From: Wuchereria bancrofti
Taxonomy: Eukaryota > Nematoda > Chromadorea > Rhabditida > Onchocercidae
Direction: 5' to 3'
Assembly (NCBI GenBank): GCA_005281725.1
Contig: SSBO01000009.1
Coordinates: 6,448,303-6,512,302, forward strand
DNA length: 64,000 nucleotides
Part shown: positions 40,501-52,218 of the stretch, piece after piece
How the letters are laid out: every line of letters starts with the position of its first letter
How positions within the stretch are numbered: the first letter of the stretch is position 1
The notes under the pieces: generated by a model
Told to the model about the DNA's origin: nothing
Databases searched by the model: none
What the model saw: only the letters and a program-made list of their open reading frames with translations
Position numbers and translations under genes: made by a program

Positions 40501-43500
40501 CTCGTCTTTTTTGAAAAAGTTGTTAAAAATTTTCTTTAATATTTCGAAAATCTTATTTCTACCCAATACACAACACAATAATAATTCATTTCAAATTTTA
40601 ACATCGTTTAAGTTAAATGAACCGGGTGACGCTTCAAGTCCACAAAATCTATTATTAAAACCTCATTCAAATGTGATTACATCAGTAGACTTTCCTATAT
40701 TACGTGAACAACCGTACAATATGTATACCGCTTTCGTTTGTAAGTTGAAAGAGATTTTTACACCATAAATTAAATTTTTATAAAAAATCATAAATAAAAG
40801 CATATATTTCTTATTACCAATTTCCTAATTTCTATATTATTACCAATTTCCTAATTTCTATATATTTGTAGCACGTAGTTTACGACGTAAAGGTATGCGA
40901 AAGATATTGCAACGTTTGGATAGCGTTTGCTTTACAACCATAAAAAAGACTATTGCAATGTTGGAAAAATCACCAATTACTTATGCAGAAGTTGTGGAAA
41001 GTGGGAAAAGGCAACGGTCGATGCATTATACTATGGTATACTATCTGCTTTATGTTTTGCAAGATTTTATTTGTGAATAATGAATAAAACTTTAATTTTT
41101 GTAGTTTTGCAGGTGTCAGTTCCTCAGTATTACGTCAGTGATTGTTTAAAATTTGACGATGTATGTTTTTAGATTGCAATGATTAGGAAACGATGAACTT
41201 TTATTATATTCCATAACAAATATTATACACATTTTCTTAAACCTTTTTAATTGTTTCAAGTATAGAAATTTTCCAGACTGCGTAACTGTAATATCTCTGG
41301 AAAAGAATTCTTGCACAATTTTAAAATATTGCTTTACCATTAGATTGATATGTATTTATGCCATCTTGTGGCATGGCTTTATTAGAGATCGAAGTGACTG
41401 TAGTATGTGTAAATCTGCCGATCAAAATCTGGTACAGTATGATTTTTTTTAAAGTTCATTGATTCCTTTTAGATGTCGCAGAAGCAGAAACGAGTTTTAC
41501 CACGGAGTTTGACAAGTCATCAAGAATTTTTGATGATGAAATTGCCATCATTCCAGGATCTGTTCTTGTTTTTAGTGCGAGTACCGCTTGATCTCGTTCA
41601 CGAGTGGTTAAAAATGCGTAGATCTGCACAACTTCCATCTGATTTGTTAACTCTACAAACGGTACATTTCTATCAGTTGAATATGAAACTAAAGGTTTTT
41701 TTTACTGGAAGAATGGTATTTGGGCATCTATGCAGCAGATCCAGCATGCTTTGTGCTTATTTAAACCTCATATTTAGCCTATTATAGACTTCATAGATGC
41801 TTTTCCTATGGATTAAATTAATAAGAGTCTGGTTTCCCAATTTTTCAAAAAGAGGATATATTAAAAGATATATTATTATTACTTATTAACTGTTAATTAT
41901 TTTGTGGTGTTTACGTACTATTGATTTCAGTGCTAACGAATATATCAGTTATAGGGCGATCTCTTTTCCTGAATAGATCTTCAGTGATAACTACTACCTA
42001 TCGTTTTGCAGTAGCACCTATTTAAGCTGCATATATACACAGTAGGATAGTTTCTAGGTAATGGAGGACTGTCACGATTGTATTGAGGCTGCAGTTGCTG
42101 TGAAGCATCGATTTGTATCATTGGTACAGTTGGCTGGTGTTGATAACAAAGTGCTGTTCGGTTTTCTGGTACCGTTTGAGGATGAATTGGCCGAGGTTTT
42201 TAAGGTTTATGCTTGCAAATTTAAAAAAACATGACAAAAATGTTTGAATTTATCAATTTGATGAATTAAATTCAGCTATTTTAATATTTTCCAATCATTA
42301 GATTTACTTTTTTTAGGCATATATATTTTGTAGTATATTTTTTGTAGAGTTACCTTACATGCATTCGTGACTGGGTACATGGAGAAGTCACTACTGAGGG
42401 AATGAGCGCCGAATGGACTGAACGAGTTATTCAGAATCTGACGTCACAGTGGTCAGTGGCGAGACGTTTTGCTGTAAACGTAATTTCTGGTGAAAGTGAA
42501 ACAGTGCATCGATTTTGGTTTGTAAATTCTTGTTCCCTCTTTTCTAAAAGATTTTGTTTTTATTGTGCTTTCTTTTTTAGCAAATTCTAATCTAGGTTTT
42601 TGCTTTATTTGGTGATTACATCGTCTGGATAGGCATGACAAGTCTTTGTTTAATAGCTTTTAGCAAGTTTAAAATGTATTTTTTTGTTTGGTGAAGCAGA
42701 GCTGTATAAGCCTTTTTTTATGATTTCATTTCTTTGAAAATACCTATATTCGATTCACTGTCTTGTCATGAATAATCAGTCTTACTAACTGCTATATGTT
42801 CACTTTGTCGAGTTTTTCTGATGAATATTTGCTATAGCTTTGCTTTTTCTTAAAAATTTCTCATGATATCTTTATAGTATGATTGCGGGTGATTTAATGC
42901 GCAAGATGGTCAACGACTATTTGCCAGAAAAAGAAGATCTGATGGATGAATGCAGAAGTAATTTCGAGAATGCATGTACTGATGGTTTTCGAGAATATGA
43001 CGATTTGTCACTGCGACGGTTAGAATTGCTATTTTTAACCATTATTTTCGGTATTTTGTTCAAGTACTTTTTAGATGAATACTCTTAAATGAATTGCATA
43101 TTTTAAAACATGTCGACAGCTTTAGTCGTTGCAATTTTGTGGCAGTGATCTTCAAGCTGATGCAAAGCAATTGTTTCTGTCAGTTAAAAAGAAAATAACT
43201 ATAATGTTAACAGGAGAGTGAACAATGTCAGTATAGGAAGATGCTGAGTTTAGCTTTGTGTTTTTTATCACTAGAATGTTGGTGAAAATCATCAGTGTAA
43301 TGGTCGTGTCGTTTTGATAAGATATTATTCAACTGGTATTTTAGGATTATTGTTAAAAGAAATAATGTTAAAAGAGATGATTTATATAAAAGCGTGTTTA
43401 AATAAATAAAAATACAGTGGGTTAGTCTTGAATGAAAACGCTTTTTCAGGAATGCATCACAAATATTCATTACGTGTAGGCATTTTAAATCACTGGTTTG

Positions 43501-46500
43501 TCAAATGAAGGATCGTTCATTGCGGTCACTTGCATTCGCTGGAATGCTTCTGAGGGATATTGAAATATGTGCCCTCTATAACTTAAAGTCTGTTAACATG
43601 CATAGCTACCTGTCTCAGTTACTTATTTCACATCATTCACAAGTCAGTTGCCTTCCATTCCTTATTTCTCTAAATCTACCATGCACACCTGCATTAATCG
43701 AAATGACTGAATTCCAGTATCGTGAACATTTTCCGCTGACACATACTTTCAAGTATTGGATAGTTGTTTGATATACTGAAAGAGACTTGCATAAAAAGCT
43801 AAAATTCTTCAGATTCTTTCCTAGTTGTTTTCTAATCTAGATAGTTTGGTATATGCAGTATGCTTCAGGTGTTTGTTGTTAAATATTTTGATTCAGGTCG
43901 TTATTTCCAATGATTTAACAAATATAAACAGTAACTACGTGATGTTTTGTGATCAAAACGCATCAGAAAATATTGATTTCCTCCGGATATTACTCAACAT
44001 TACATGTTCTCGTCATCGTGCTGAATTACCAAAAGATGTTGTTGATTGGTAAGTCCACTTATTCATACTACTTTTGAAATATACCATAGATTTCAGGTTA
44101 TTTTGAAGTTTAGATTTTTTTTAAGTCGCTCTTTTCAGCAGCGGCTACTTGTTGATTATTTCACTTCGAACATGTTTTGTTGATTTTTCTCAAGAAATGT
44201 GGAGTGGGACACGTTTGACGATCGATCTTGATGCGGATACTGAACTTTCCTTGCGTTATTTTCAGGTTACAATTAGTTTTACAAGGCTGAAGAATAAATT
44301 ACTTCACTTAATGCAATAGTTTACTTAGATCTTCGTAATGTCTTAAATTTCGATTTGCTTGCCAACTTGTGCTGAATATTATATTTTTCCGGTGGTGTTC
44401 CATAAACCTTGGTAACACTCTCGATATTTCTCAGTTACCATCAGTTCACTATTACTCACCAAGTATCACTGATCCATAGATGAAGTCCGAGCAGTGCGAC
44501 AGTCATGAATTTAAACATTTCGTTCTTTTTTCTTGCAACCATTCTAATTTAGAAATTTTTTTTTTTTAATCACAGGACTCAGAAAAACTTGTTCCAGTTA
44601 TCGAATGATGTATGTCTGTTAGCAGTCAGTGCTCCCTCATTACTAAAGATGAGAGAATTATTTATTCGAAATATGACAGCAGGAAATGATTTCATGTTTG
44701 AAGTACTGGAAGAGCAAGCATCTTGTCATGATATCGTCATTGAGAGCACAAAACAACTCAGAGTTAGTTTGAATTTTAATGCTGGAGCAAGAAATAAAAT
44801 GATCCAGCCATTACTAATTAATTTCCTAATCATACAATAATTTCATTCAAAATATTCAGAATCTTTCAGGAACTCGCGTATCGAACATGCCAAATGTTAT
44901 TTGACGAATTTGCTGGTAAAATGGTCAGAGATGTGTTAGATGGACAAGAATTAAGTTCTCTCGATATTAATGAGTTAGAGTCCGTTCGAGCTACACTCAT
45001 ACAAGCGTATAATCTTGCTTTTGAGGTCAGAGTGTTTTTATCACTATCTCAAAATTTGTCTCTCTTACTGATGTCCTTTTTTCAGTACCATCGAGAATTC
45101 TACCGAATATTACCGAAACAGGATCGTCACTCTTTTGCCTGGCAAACGGTTTGCTGGGCAAAGGATTGGTTACATTTTGCATTAGAATTTGTTAATCCAG
45201 GTGATGGAACTGTTCCACTATGGGCGATACAATCATTTCAATTTTTAATATTGGCAGCATGTCCGGAACTAACTGTAGCATTAACAGAAGAACAATTTCA
45301 AGTTAGATTTGGTCATTCATAATAGTTTTTCTTCATTGATTTATCTAATTTATTGAGCAAATATGTGCTGGATAATTCCGAGAGCACATCTTTTGTTAAT
45401 TCGATTTTTGATGACTGTTGTTAAAAGGTAAATATTCAGATTAAGAATGTGACAAGTGAATTGGAAATATCCATGCCATTAACAAAAAAATATAGATTGT
45501 GTATATTTCCTGCTCACTTTTTTTTTAGACTTTGGTGAAAATTGTTGATGCATGCGTTGCGCACGTTGTGGGTAGCGGTATTCCAGGTATTGTCCTTACT
45601 TTTGTTTATGATAATGAGATGGTGAATTGGATCTTAGTTCTAAAATTTTTATTATAGTAATGAAGTTTGCATTCTTGAAAGACAATTGAATCCGTCGTTT
45701 TCTAGATTCAGGACTGATGAATGGAACGTTCTTCGACTGTGAAGTGGACAATACAAGTTCTCGTGGTCATACGGAATCTAAGCCGTATTCTGTGACAGAT
45801 GCCACAGCTCGTTCTCAAAGAATTTCCAAGCTGTTACATAACATCGATGAAAAGCGTAATAGACATTTAGAGGTGGTCACGTTATGATTTCTTCCCTAAA
45901 TTCTCTTGATTACTTATCAAAGAATTTTTATGGAAATCTACTTTGTTGAATTTTGAAGGCGGACAATAAGATTGGTCGAATAACAGAAGGTGGTCGAAGA
46001 GCCTTGACATTATCAACATATTTTAATCCGAAAAAACGAGCACCATTTGAATGGCAACGACTAGAAAAAAAGATTGGTAGGAGGAATTTTACGAAATCTT
46101 GGATTTTTTTTTTCTTATCTGATTGTATTTTCACAATGTATCTAAAGTTGTGATTTGAACTAATCATTTGTGATATTTGTGGAAAAGCAAACACTTACTA
46201 AATTAATTGTCAGTAATCTTACCATATGTATTTCATGTAGACTATATTTCTTAGGATGTGGAAAGTTTGGTACAGTATATTTGGTGATGAATTTAACTGA
46301 AAACTGTTTGATGGCAATGAAACAAATCCGTATTGAACGAAATGATAAGGCATTGCTGGCTTTGGTTGATGAAGTGGAGAATTTGAGCTTGTTGGATCAT
46401 CCAAATTTGGTGAAATATTATGCAGTAGAAGTTCATCGGGTATATTTCAAATCACAGTGGTTTTTTCCTGATTTCTTGTTAAAGACAGTTTTCGAGAAAC

Positions 46501-47693
46501 TTGTCAATGCTTGCAGGAAGAATTGCTTATTTTTATGGAATACTGCTCCGAAGGGACACTTGAAGAAGTATGTCGCGAGGGTTTACTGGATATGCGATGC
46601 GTTCGGCGATATACACATTTCTTGTTAAAAGGAGTGGAATATATACATATGAAAATGATCATTCATCGAGACATAAAGCGTAAAATATTTCTGTTAGGAT
46701 TTGTTATCTATTATGAAGAATACTGTCTTGAATTACAAGATATATTGTTTAAAATCTAAGTTTTTCTTTTCTTTTAATCTTCCAGCCGCAAACATATTCC
46801 TCGGAAAGAGAGACGTTTTGAAACTTGGCGATTTTGGAAGTTCAGTGAGATTGAAGGATGGTACAACAGCTTGTGGTGAAGTAGCTGAATGGGTTGGTAC
46901 TCCGGCTTATATGGCGCCGGAAGTACAGACACTTGGTGGACGGACAGAAATGAACGGTAAAGAGGAACTTGTTGGATATGGTAGAGCAGCTGACATTTGG
47001 AGCGTTGGATGTGTAGTTCTGCAAATGTGTACGGGCAAGGTCTATTGTTGGAACTTATCTTTTGATTGAAACTCCCGTGCTAGCAAAACTTGAATCTAAC
47101 ATTTTATTACTACTTTCAATTCACAGTGTGTTTAACTGTGAAATGTAGTCTTTTTCCGGAATACTCTAAAGTACATGCAAGCTTATTAAGCTCACTTTGA
47201 TAATTATTCACGCCGCACGTTTTTACTTCATTTAAAATTAAAACAGAATATAACAGTACAAGATTTTCAATTTCAGCCTCCATGGCATGAATGCGAACAA
47301 GTGCTGCAAGTTGTTTTTCGTGTTGGTAGTGGTATGAGACCAACAATACCGCAGAGCTTGCAAGCAGATTTAACGTGTTATTCATTTTTGGACCTGTGTT
47401 TTCAGATCGAGCCAAGTAAACGAGCTACAGCTGAGCAACTTCGCAAAGATCCATTTGCTGATATAAATGTCAATATAAATTTGTGTTTTCCTTTCCTCAT
47501 AATTATTTCAAAAATTAAAACAATAAGATTGGATTCTATGTCCGCTTGCTCAGAATTCATATGTCAATAGTTTTCGACATTGTATTGCATGGTCTTTTAT
47601 ATTGTTTTTGAAGCCGCTTCTTCCAATTTCATAATTCCATTTTTTTTATTTGCCTTTTTTCAGGTTTGTGAAAGTTGTGATTCACGAAGTTGA
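37573..47693 (+). CDS. mtk-1: MAP kinase kinase kinase, MEKK4/MTK-1 orthologue (28 exons, about 1401 aa)
   Basis: Exons: 37573-37631, 38039-38115, 38270-38373, 38993-39232, 39296-39303, 39665-40031, 40195-40368, 40613-40739, 40872-41035, 41113-41160, 41473-41661, 42058-42204, 42348-42517, 42878-43018, 43450-43642, 43897-44048, 44139-44265, 44583-44762, 44870-45025, 45086-45301, 45529-45586, 45706-45872, 45959-46076, 46255-46439, 46517-46679, 46786-47039, 47277-47468, 47664-47693. Total 4206 nt, in frame. The long N-terminal part parallels human MAP3K4: YENFVALYPN, YAWYNITIDLYARIREVGVI, RKILQRLD, RVPLDLVHEWLKMR, LRSLAFAGMLLRDIEI, IQAYNLAFEYHREF. The kinase domain (about 1115-1395) has GCGKFG, catalytic Lys in LMAMKQI, EYCSEGTLEEV, HRDIKPANIF, DFG, MAPEV and GRAADIWSVGCVV. 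The role by family is activation of p38/JNK-pathway MAP2Ks in stress responses. The first exon, the exon 2 donor and the end of exon 7 have alternatives. Confidence 0.92.
38187..38238 (+). repeat. Tandem poly-T containing repeat in MAP3K intron
   Basis: TTTAGTTTTATTTTTTTT occurs twice in succession with about 26-base spacing in the intron before exon 3. It is a simple-sequence duplication. Confidence 0.8.
39296..39303 (+). other. 8-nt micro-exon of the MAP3K gene
   Basis: Between TTTTTCTAG and GTAATA lies CGCTTATG. Without it the phase-0 end of exon 4 (39232) cannot join the exon at 39665, whose open frame needs a two-base carry-over. With it the joint reads Gln-Arg-Leu-Trp-Gln-Met and the frame is restored. 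The upstream intron would be 63 bases. Confidence 0.6.
40811..40864 (+). repeat. Tandem duplication, unit about 26 bp, in MAP3K intron
   Basis: TATTACCAATTTCCTAATTT plus CTATAT is present twice back to back just before the acceptor of exon 9 (40871). It may move the polypyrimidine tract and branch region but no effect can be read from the sequence. Confidence 0.85.
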
Positions 47694-48699
47694 TTGCGCT
47701 AGTCATACTGTACAGAATGCTTATGCTGTGATTTTAAGAGAAATTTTGAAACATTGCCTTGCTGAAATGAATCGTGTCAATTTGTCTTTTTTTATGCTTT
47801 GTGTTATTTTAAAAAGTAGTTTACGAAAAGAATTAATCTATGAATAACTTATAGAGTTGAAATCACGAAGACTATTTGACCATACAGCACGGTACATTTC
47901 TCGATTACTGTACGGTTACGGATCACATTTTATCGTATTGCGCTTTGTTTGATCTCGTAATCTTGGATGGATTAATATCCATTCTTTTTATATTAAATTT
48001 GGATATATATATATATGATGCATTATGTTTATATTTGTTATGATTAAATAATGCTCACCACCGTCACTTTAATGGGGATCGATAAATTCGATAAGTGGAT
48101 TTTCGATAAAGTATTGACGTTTGTGATAACAAATATTACGAATGGGTGATAATGTAATGCTTTTGAAGCTGTACAAACTCTATTTAACTGCTTAACCAGG
48201 ATGAGCAAGATGTGTTTTTATAAATTGCTTCACTTATTAGGGAACTGGGCTGATTAAGCGGAATAATTTAAAATTCAGGGGAATGGGAAGTTTTGAAAGG
48301 GTGGGAAGCTTGGTGGCTGACGTGCTCAACTGGGTAATTGGTGGGTAGGATAAGACTGGTAACATGGTAAAGGGATAATATTTGTATAATCTAACAGAAT
48401 AATCAGATTACAGATAAAGTGGGTGAGATGAATGAATTGAATGGATTTGAATGAATGAATAACTGGTTAGTTTTGGTAATGATCGGTCTTTTCCAGAGTA
48501 ATGTGGACTAAATAACTTATAAGTCGTGAAGTTGTTTCGGTTTCGTGTAGTATTTGTACTGCAGGGCATTTTGTGGAATTTTCAGGTGCTCCTGAAGCAT
48601 TATTTTTGAAGATTTGAAGATATCTTCTTTTTGAAGAAGATATATTTGAAGATGTATCGGGCTCTTCCGCGATGTTCCACGTCAAATACATTGATTTGT
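47694..48699. other. MAP3K to COA3 interval
   Basis: About 1 kb on the same strand as both neighbours. It contains an (AT)n tract near 48004-48017 and stretches such as GAATGAATTGAATGGATTTG near 48430-48460. There is no additional gene. The distance is longer than typical nematode operon spacing, so co-transcription is possible but not supported. Confidence 0.5.
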
Positions 48700-49762
48700 A
48701 TGTTTCGAGTGTGTAACTTGAGGCGGTGTTATTCGCCACTATTTGTTGAAACGACGTCAACGGAAATATCGAAACCGAAAGATGACAAATTGCAGAAAAG
48801 GAAAGACCCAACAATGCTTGAGGTCTTGTTTGTTTACGCAAATGCATAATACAATATACCTTGATAAATTTGAATTCAAACTTAAAAATTTGAACCTATA
48901 ACAAATTTTGGCGAAAAAAACAAAAGTTAGGGTTCATTTTAATTTCATAAAAGTCTAATAAACTTTTTTCGTTTATTTTGTTACATGGAAATGGTTGGAT
49001 GCTGCTGGTAATTCAAAATGAATATAAAAGTGAAAGATATAAGAGTTGAAATTGGCTGAAAGATTTATTATAAATTAGTAATTACTATAAAATTAATGAG
49101 TTTTTTTTCTATTCAACGATATTTTCTAGGAAATCGATGTTAAGAGTTTACCGAGAGCGGAGAGAAGACATGTGGAGGAGTTTTTAAAGATGAGTGAAAC
49201 AAGAGCAGCTGCTATGAAAAGATTAAGTTATAAGGTAAGTGGTAGGTTATAAAGCATATTTTTTTCTGATTGAAATTAAAGCGCTTCTGTGATCCTGAAT
49301 TGGAGATCATCTGATTGCTTTTAAATCGATTTGATGAGATTAGATTTAGTATGTTGCGAAATAGATTAGAAGTCTGTTATTAAGAAGGCTGGGATTTGAG
49401 TCTTCTTTGATTTTAATTGATGATACTCGAACTGTCATTGTAGTTTACTGTTCACTTATGATTATCAGTTATCAGCTTTTTTCGTATCACATAGAAACTT
49501 GCTGTTCATGTGGAAGGAAAGAAAGAATGAGACGTATAAGGTAAAGATCAGGTAAATTCTGCAAGCAATCCTGTAAGTTATTTCTAATTTTTTACCATTT
49601 CTTGACTATGTTTTGCAGAATTTGGCTACATTTTTCGTACTGTTTGGTTTGGCAGTGGGTGTGTATGCGTATACTTATACTGGGCTTAAGCAGGAAACTT
49701 TCCTAGAAGAAATTGATGAAGAGTTGGCGACGGAATTGGCCGAAAAAACAAAAGAACATTGA
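48700..49762 (+). CDS. Cytochrome c oxidase assembly factor COA3-like protein
   Basis: Exons 48700-48822, 49130-49234 and 49619-49762, all joined in phase 0, encode 123 aa. The last exon has one membrane span (LATFFVLFGLAVGVYAYTYT) followed by GLKQETFLEEIDEELATEL. This matches the single-pass COA3/CCDC56 pattern (a TM ending GYTxY..SxQE.FLDEL). Before it comes the basic, charged MSETRAAAMKRLSYK. The N-terminus MFRVCNLRRCYSPLF is rich in Arg/Cys and lacks acidic residues, as in mitochondrial presequences. COA3 sits in the inner mitochondrial membrane and stabilises newly made COX1. An in-frame upstream ATG at 48652 would add 16 residues; I chose 48700 because it gives the cleaner targeting sequence. 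The family call rests on remembered motif order in a very short protein. Confidence 0.75.
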
Positions 49763-50565
49763 GCGTAAATGTGTGTCGTGCAGTACGCACGAATTTATCA
49801 ATTCCTTCTTATATAATTTGAATTTCATAAGCTTCTGAAGAGACATTCTTTTTGAAAATGATTTTGATTATTAATTAGTTGTAATAATGGCTAATATTAA
49901 ATTACTCAACACATAATGATGTAGTTATTGTATTTTAGATCCAAATCCTTTAGAGAGGAGAAAAGGTTCCTAGCAAATTTATTCAGATATTTCTTATACA
50001 TACCTTGAACGGTAATAGTAATCTTGATTTGTGCTAATGTCAAAATATATGTTTTTTTGTGTTTTTTGAAAATATATGGATGTTGTGACTAGTCTAAAAT
50101 GTAAATCAATGCAAAATTAGGTTTCAGAATTTGACATGAGGTATATGACAGAACTAACAAATTCATTGATATTGTAGAGGCAATTCTGTATTGTGCTTTT
50201 CCAGACAAGCTAGCAAAAGAGTCATCAAAACATGTCCAGATTTGTTGTAATCGAACTGTATGTTAACAAAGGACCGATGTTTGACAGTATTTGGACGATA
50301 ATATGGTGATTTATACAGATGCAAATGTAGTGAATATAGTTTTCTCTGCAATTTTTGCGATCTCACACCCAAATTTGGTTCATTTCTCATTGCTAAAAAT
50401 CATCTGTGGCGTCAGAGTGAGTACATAATGAATTTGTTTAAATGATTGATTAATCTATTTTTAAATATCAGGTGATATTTCTCGTTAATTGGAAACTCTC
50501 AAACATGACTACACTTCCAGTTATTCAACAAAAGGACCTTAATTTGTGCGATACTTCTTATCCTT
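49763..50565. other. Intergenic downstream of COA3
   Basis: AT-rich with no supported exon apart from the small ORFs listed next. The COA3 3' UTR and the 3' ends of convergent minus-strand genes should lie here. Confidence 0.5.
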
Positions 50566-51208
50566 TCTGGATCGTCGCTTGCATCTGCCATCAGTGTCTT
50601 TGTCACCTGCTATAAACTTCCTCTTAGACTTATTCATTTACTAAAATTTTACTAAAAGAATCTGAAACTGATGTTTGAGACTGGTAAAATTTTTTTTTAT
50701 TATATAAAATGATGACACACCCAGATTTAATAGCAACATCTTAAATATTAGACTCAAGTTTAAGTGAGTACTGGGCTCAAAGTACTTCATAGCCTTCGAA
50801 TGCAATGCATTGGCAACCATTTTTGAATTGGTCATTACGTCTATACTTTCCAATCTCATTTATTTTGCTTGAAATTTAATTGACTATTTATTCCTTCTAT
50901 TATTTCACTTTCGAACGGTTTCTAAAAAACTTTCTGCTAATTCATTGACTTTAAAATCTAATTTACTCGGAAGCTCAAAAATGATCATAACAGTCTAAAT
51001 TGGAGTATAACAAGAATTTCTTGAACTGACTTGTTCCCTGAATCTTTGTATCTGTGCTTTCCGAATGACTGCTGCTTTCACAAGCCGTCAAAAGATCCTT
51101 CTCTAAATATTTTGAAGGCAACAAAAATTTTTCGTCTCTGAAAGAAGCAAAGCGTTTCTTTTTAGTTGCATTTCTTTGGGTCAACTTTACGAATTTTTTC
51201 ACATGCAT
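50565..51208 (-). CDS. Possible small minus-strand gene(s) encoding basic proteins
   Basis: Three coding-like stretches lie on the minus strand. From 51208 down to 50975, a 77-codon ORF starts MHVKKFVKLTQRNATKKKRF and continues with LLPSKYLEKDLLTACESSSH. From 50859 a stretch begins MRLESIDVMTNSKMVANAL and runs to a possible donor near 50722. Below 50640, after an acceptor ATTTTAG, a short frame reads KRKFIAGDKDTDGRCKRRSR and then KDKKYRTN to a stop near 50565. Composition is basic, with an NLS-like end. I could not join the pieces in one frame without a stop, so they may be separate or not genes at all. No family is recognised. Confidence 0.3.
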
Positions 51209-52218
51209 TTCTTTTTAGGTAGACAACATATCAACTTTATATTAAACTGACTGTTCGTTTAAATTTGTTTTTAAATATCATACTAATTTGCATAAAATAG
51301 CTAGAACATTAATTGGAACTATTAATCGGTATACGTAATTAATTCATGCAACTATCCAAATTGTATGTAATTTTTGACACTTGTACCTTGGACTTTAAGT
51401 GTCATTTCAGCTTGTAGCTTATATTTCATATAAACTGATACCTTTCGTTCTCCAAAAATGCTGGTAATTTACAAATGTAACAATAGGCAGATAATCATCA
51501 GTTACAAATAACATAAGTAAATAAATAAATGACTAAGCAAGCTTCTCAGAAATTACTTATTTGTTTTAGGTAATTGTGAAGCTATTTACTACCTAATTTT
51601 ATCCCTTATCGCTTTAGTTGTTAAATTGATGGCATTTATTTTAAAATAACTGTTGCTGTCTGGAATTCCGCAACGTGGATAGTGACGTTCAACATGTTCA
51701 CGAATCACGCAACAACGGTGGTTACGCGGTGAATTTAGTGTATTCTCAATCACATTTGCCATCTGAATTTCGACAGTTCATTATTTAAATCGAAAATGAT
51801 TGAATTTAAATAATCAGTTATGCTTTTATAGCAACAATTAAATTACCAGTTTTTGAATACTTGAACAAAAGATCTTAAAAATTATTAGTATAGACTTGTT
51901 ACTTATTACGTTAGACTTGAAAATGTTATAAGCATTCAGTTGAAAATTGTTTCCTGTGATTATGTCACTGCTGATACTTTTTAGAAATCACTCACTCAAA
52001 TTTCAAGCTAAAACTACTACCTATTTGCTCTCCAAGTGAATTGATAAAATATGATAATATCAAAGAGTATGAAGCAGTATGCCCGGAAATTCTCATTAAA
52101 TTACTAATAGATCAACAGAATGGTTTTTATGCTATAGATAAATCGGAAGAAATAATTCCGAATTTGTCGTAGTGAGTAAACAAGCTACTTTTATCTACTG
52201 ATCATTACAATGGGGTGA
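51209..52218. other. Intergenic upstream of the BTB gene's 3' end
   Basis: AT-rich, with no convincing ORF. A less AT-rich patch at 51660-51720 (CAACGTGGATAGTGACGTTC and CAACAACGGTGGTTACGCGG) shows no continuing frame. Confidence 0.5.

Noticed and set aside
42453..42641. Minus-strand ORF over MAP3K exon 13
   Set aside because: Shadow of a phase-consistent plus-strand exon.
46842..47024. Minus-strand ORF over the MAP3K kinase exon
   Set aside because: Shadow of the plus-strand kinase exon that carries DFG and APE motifs.
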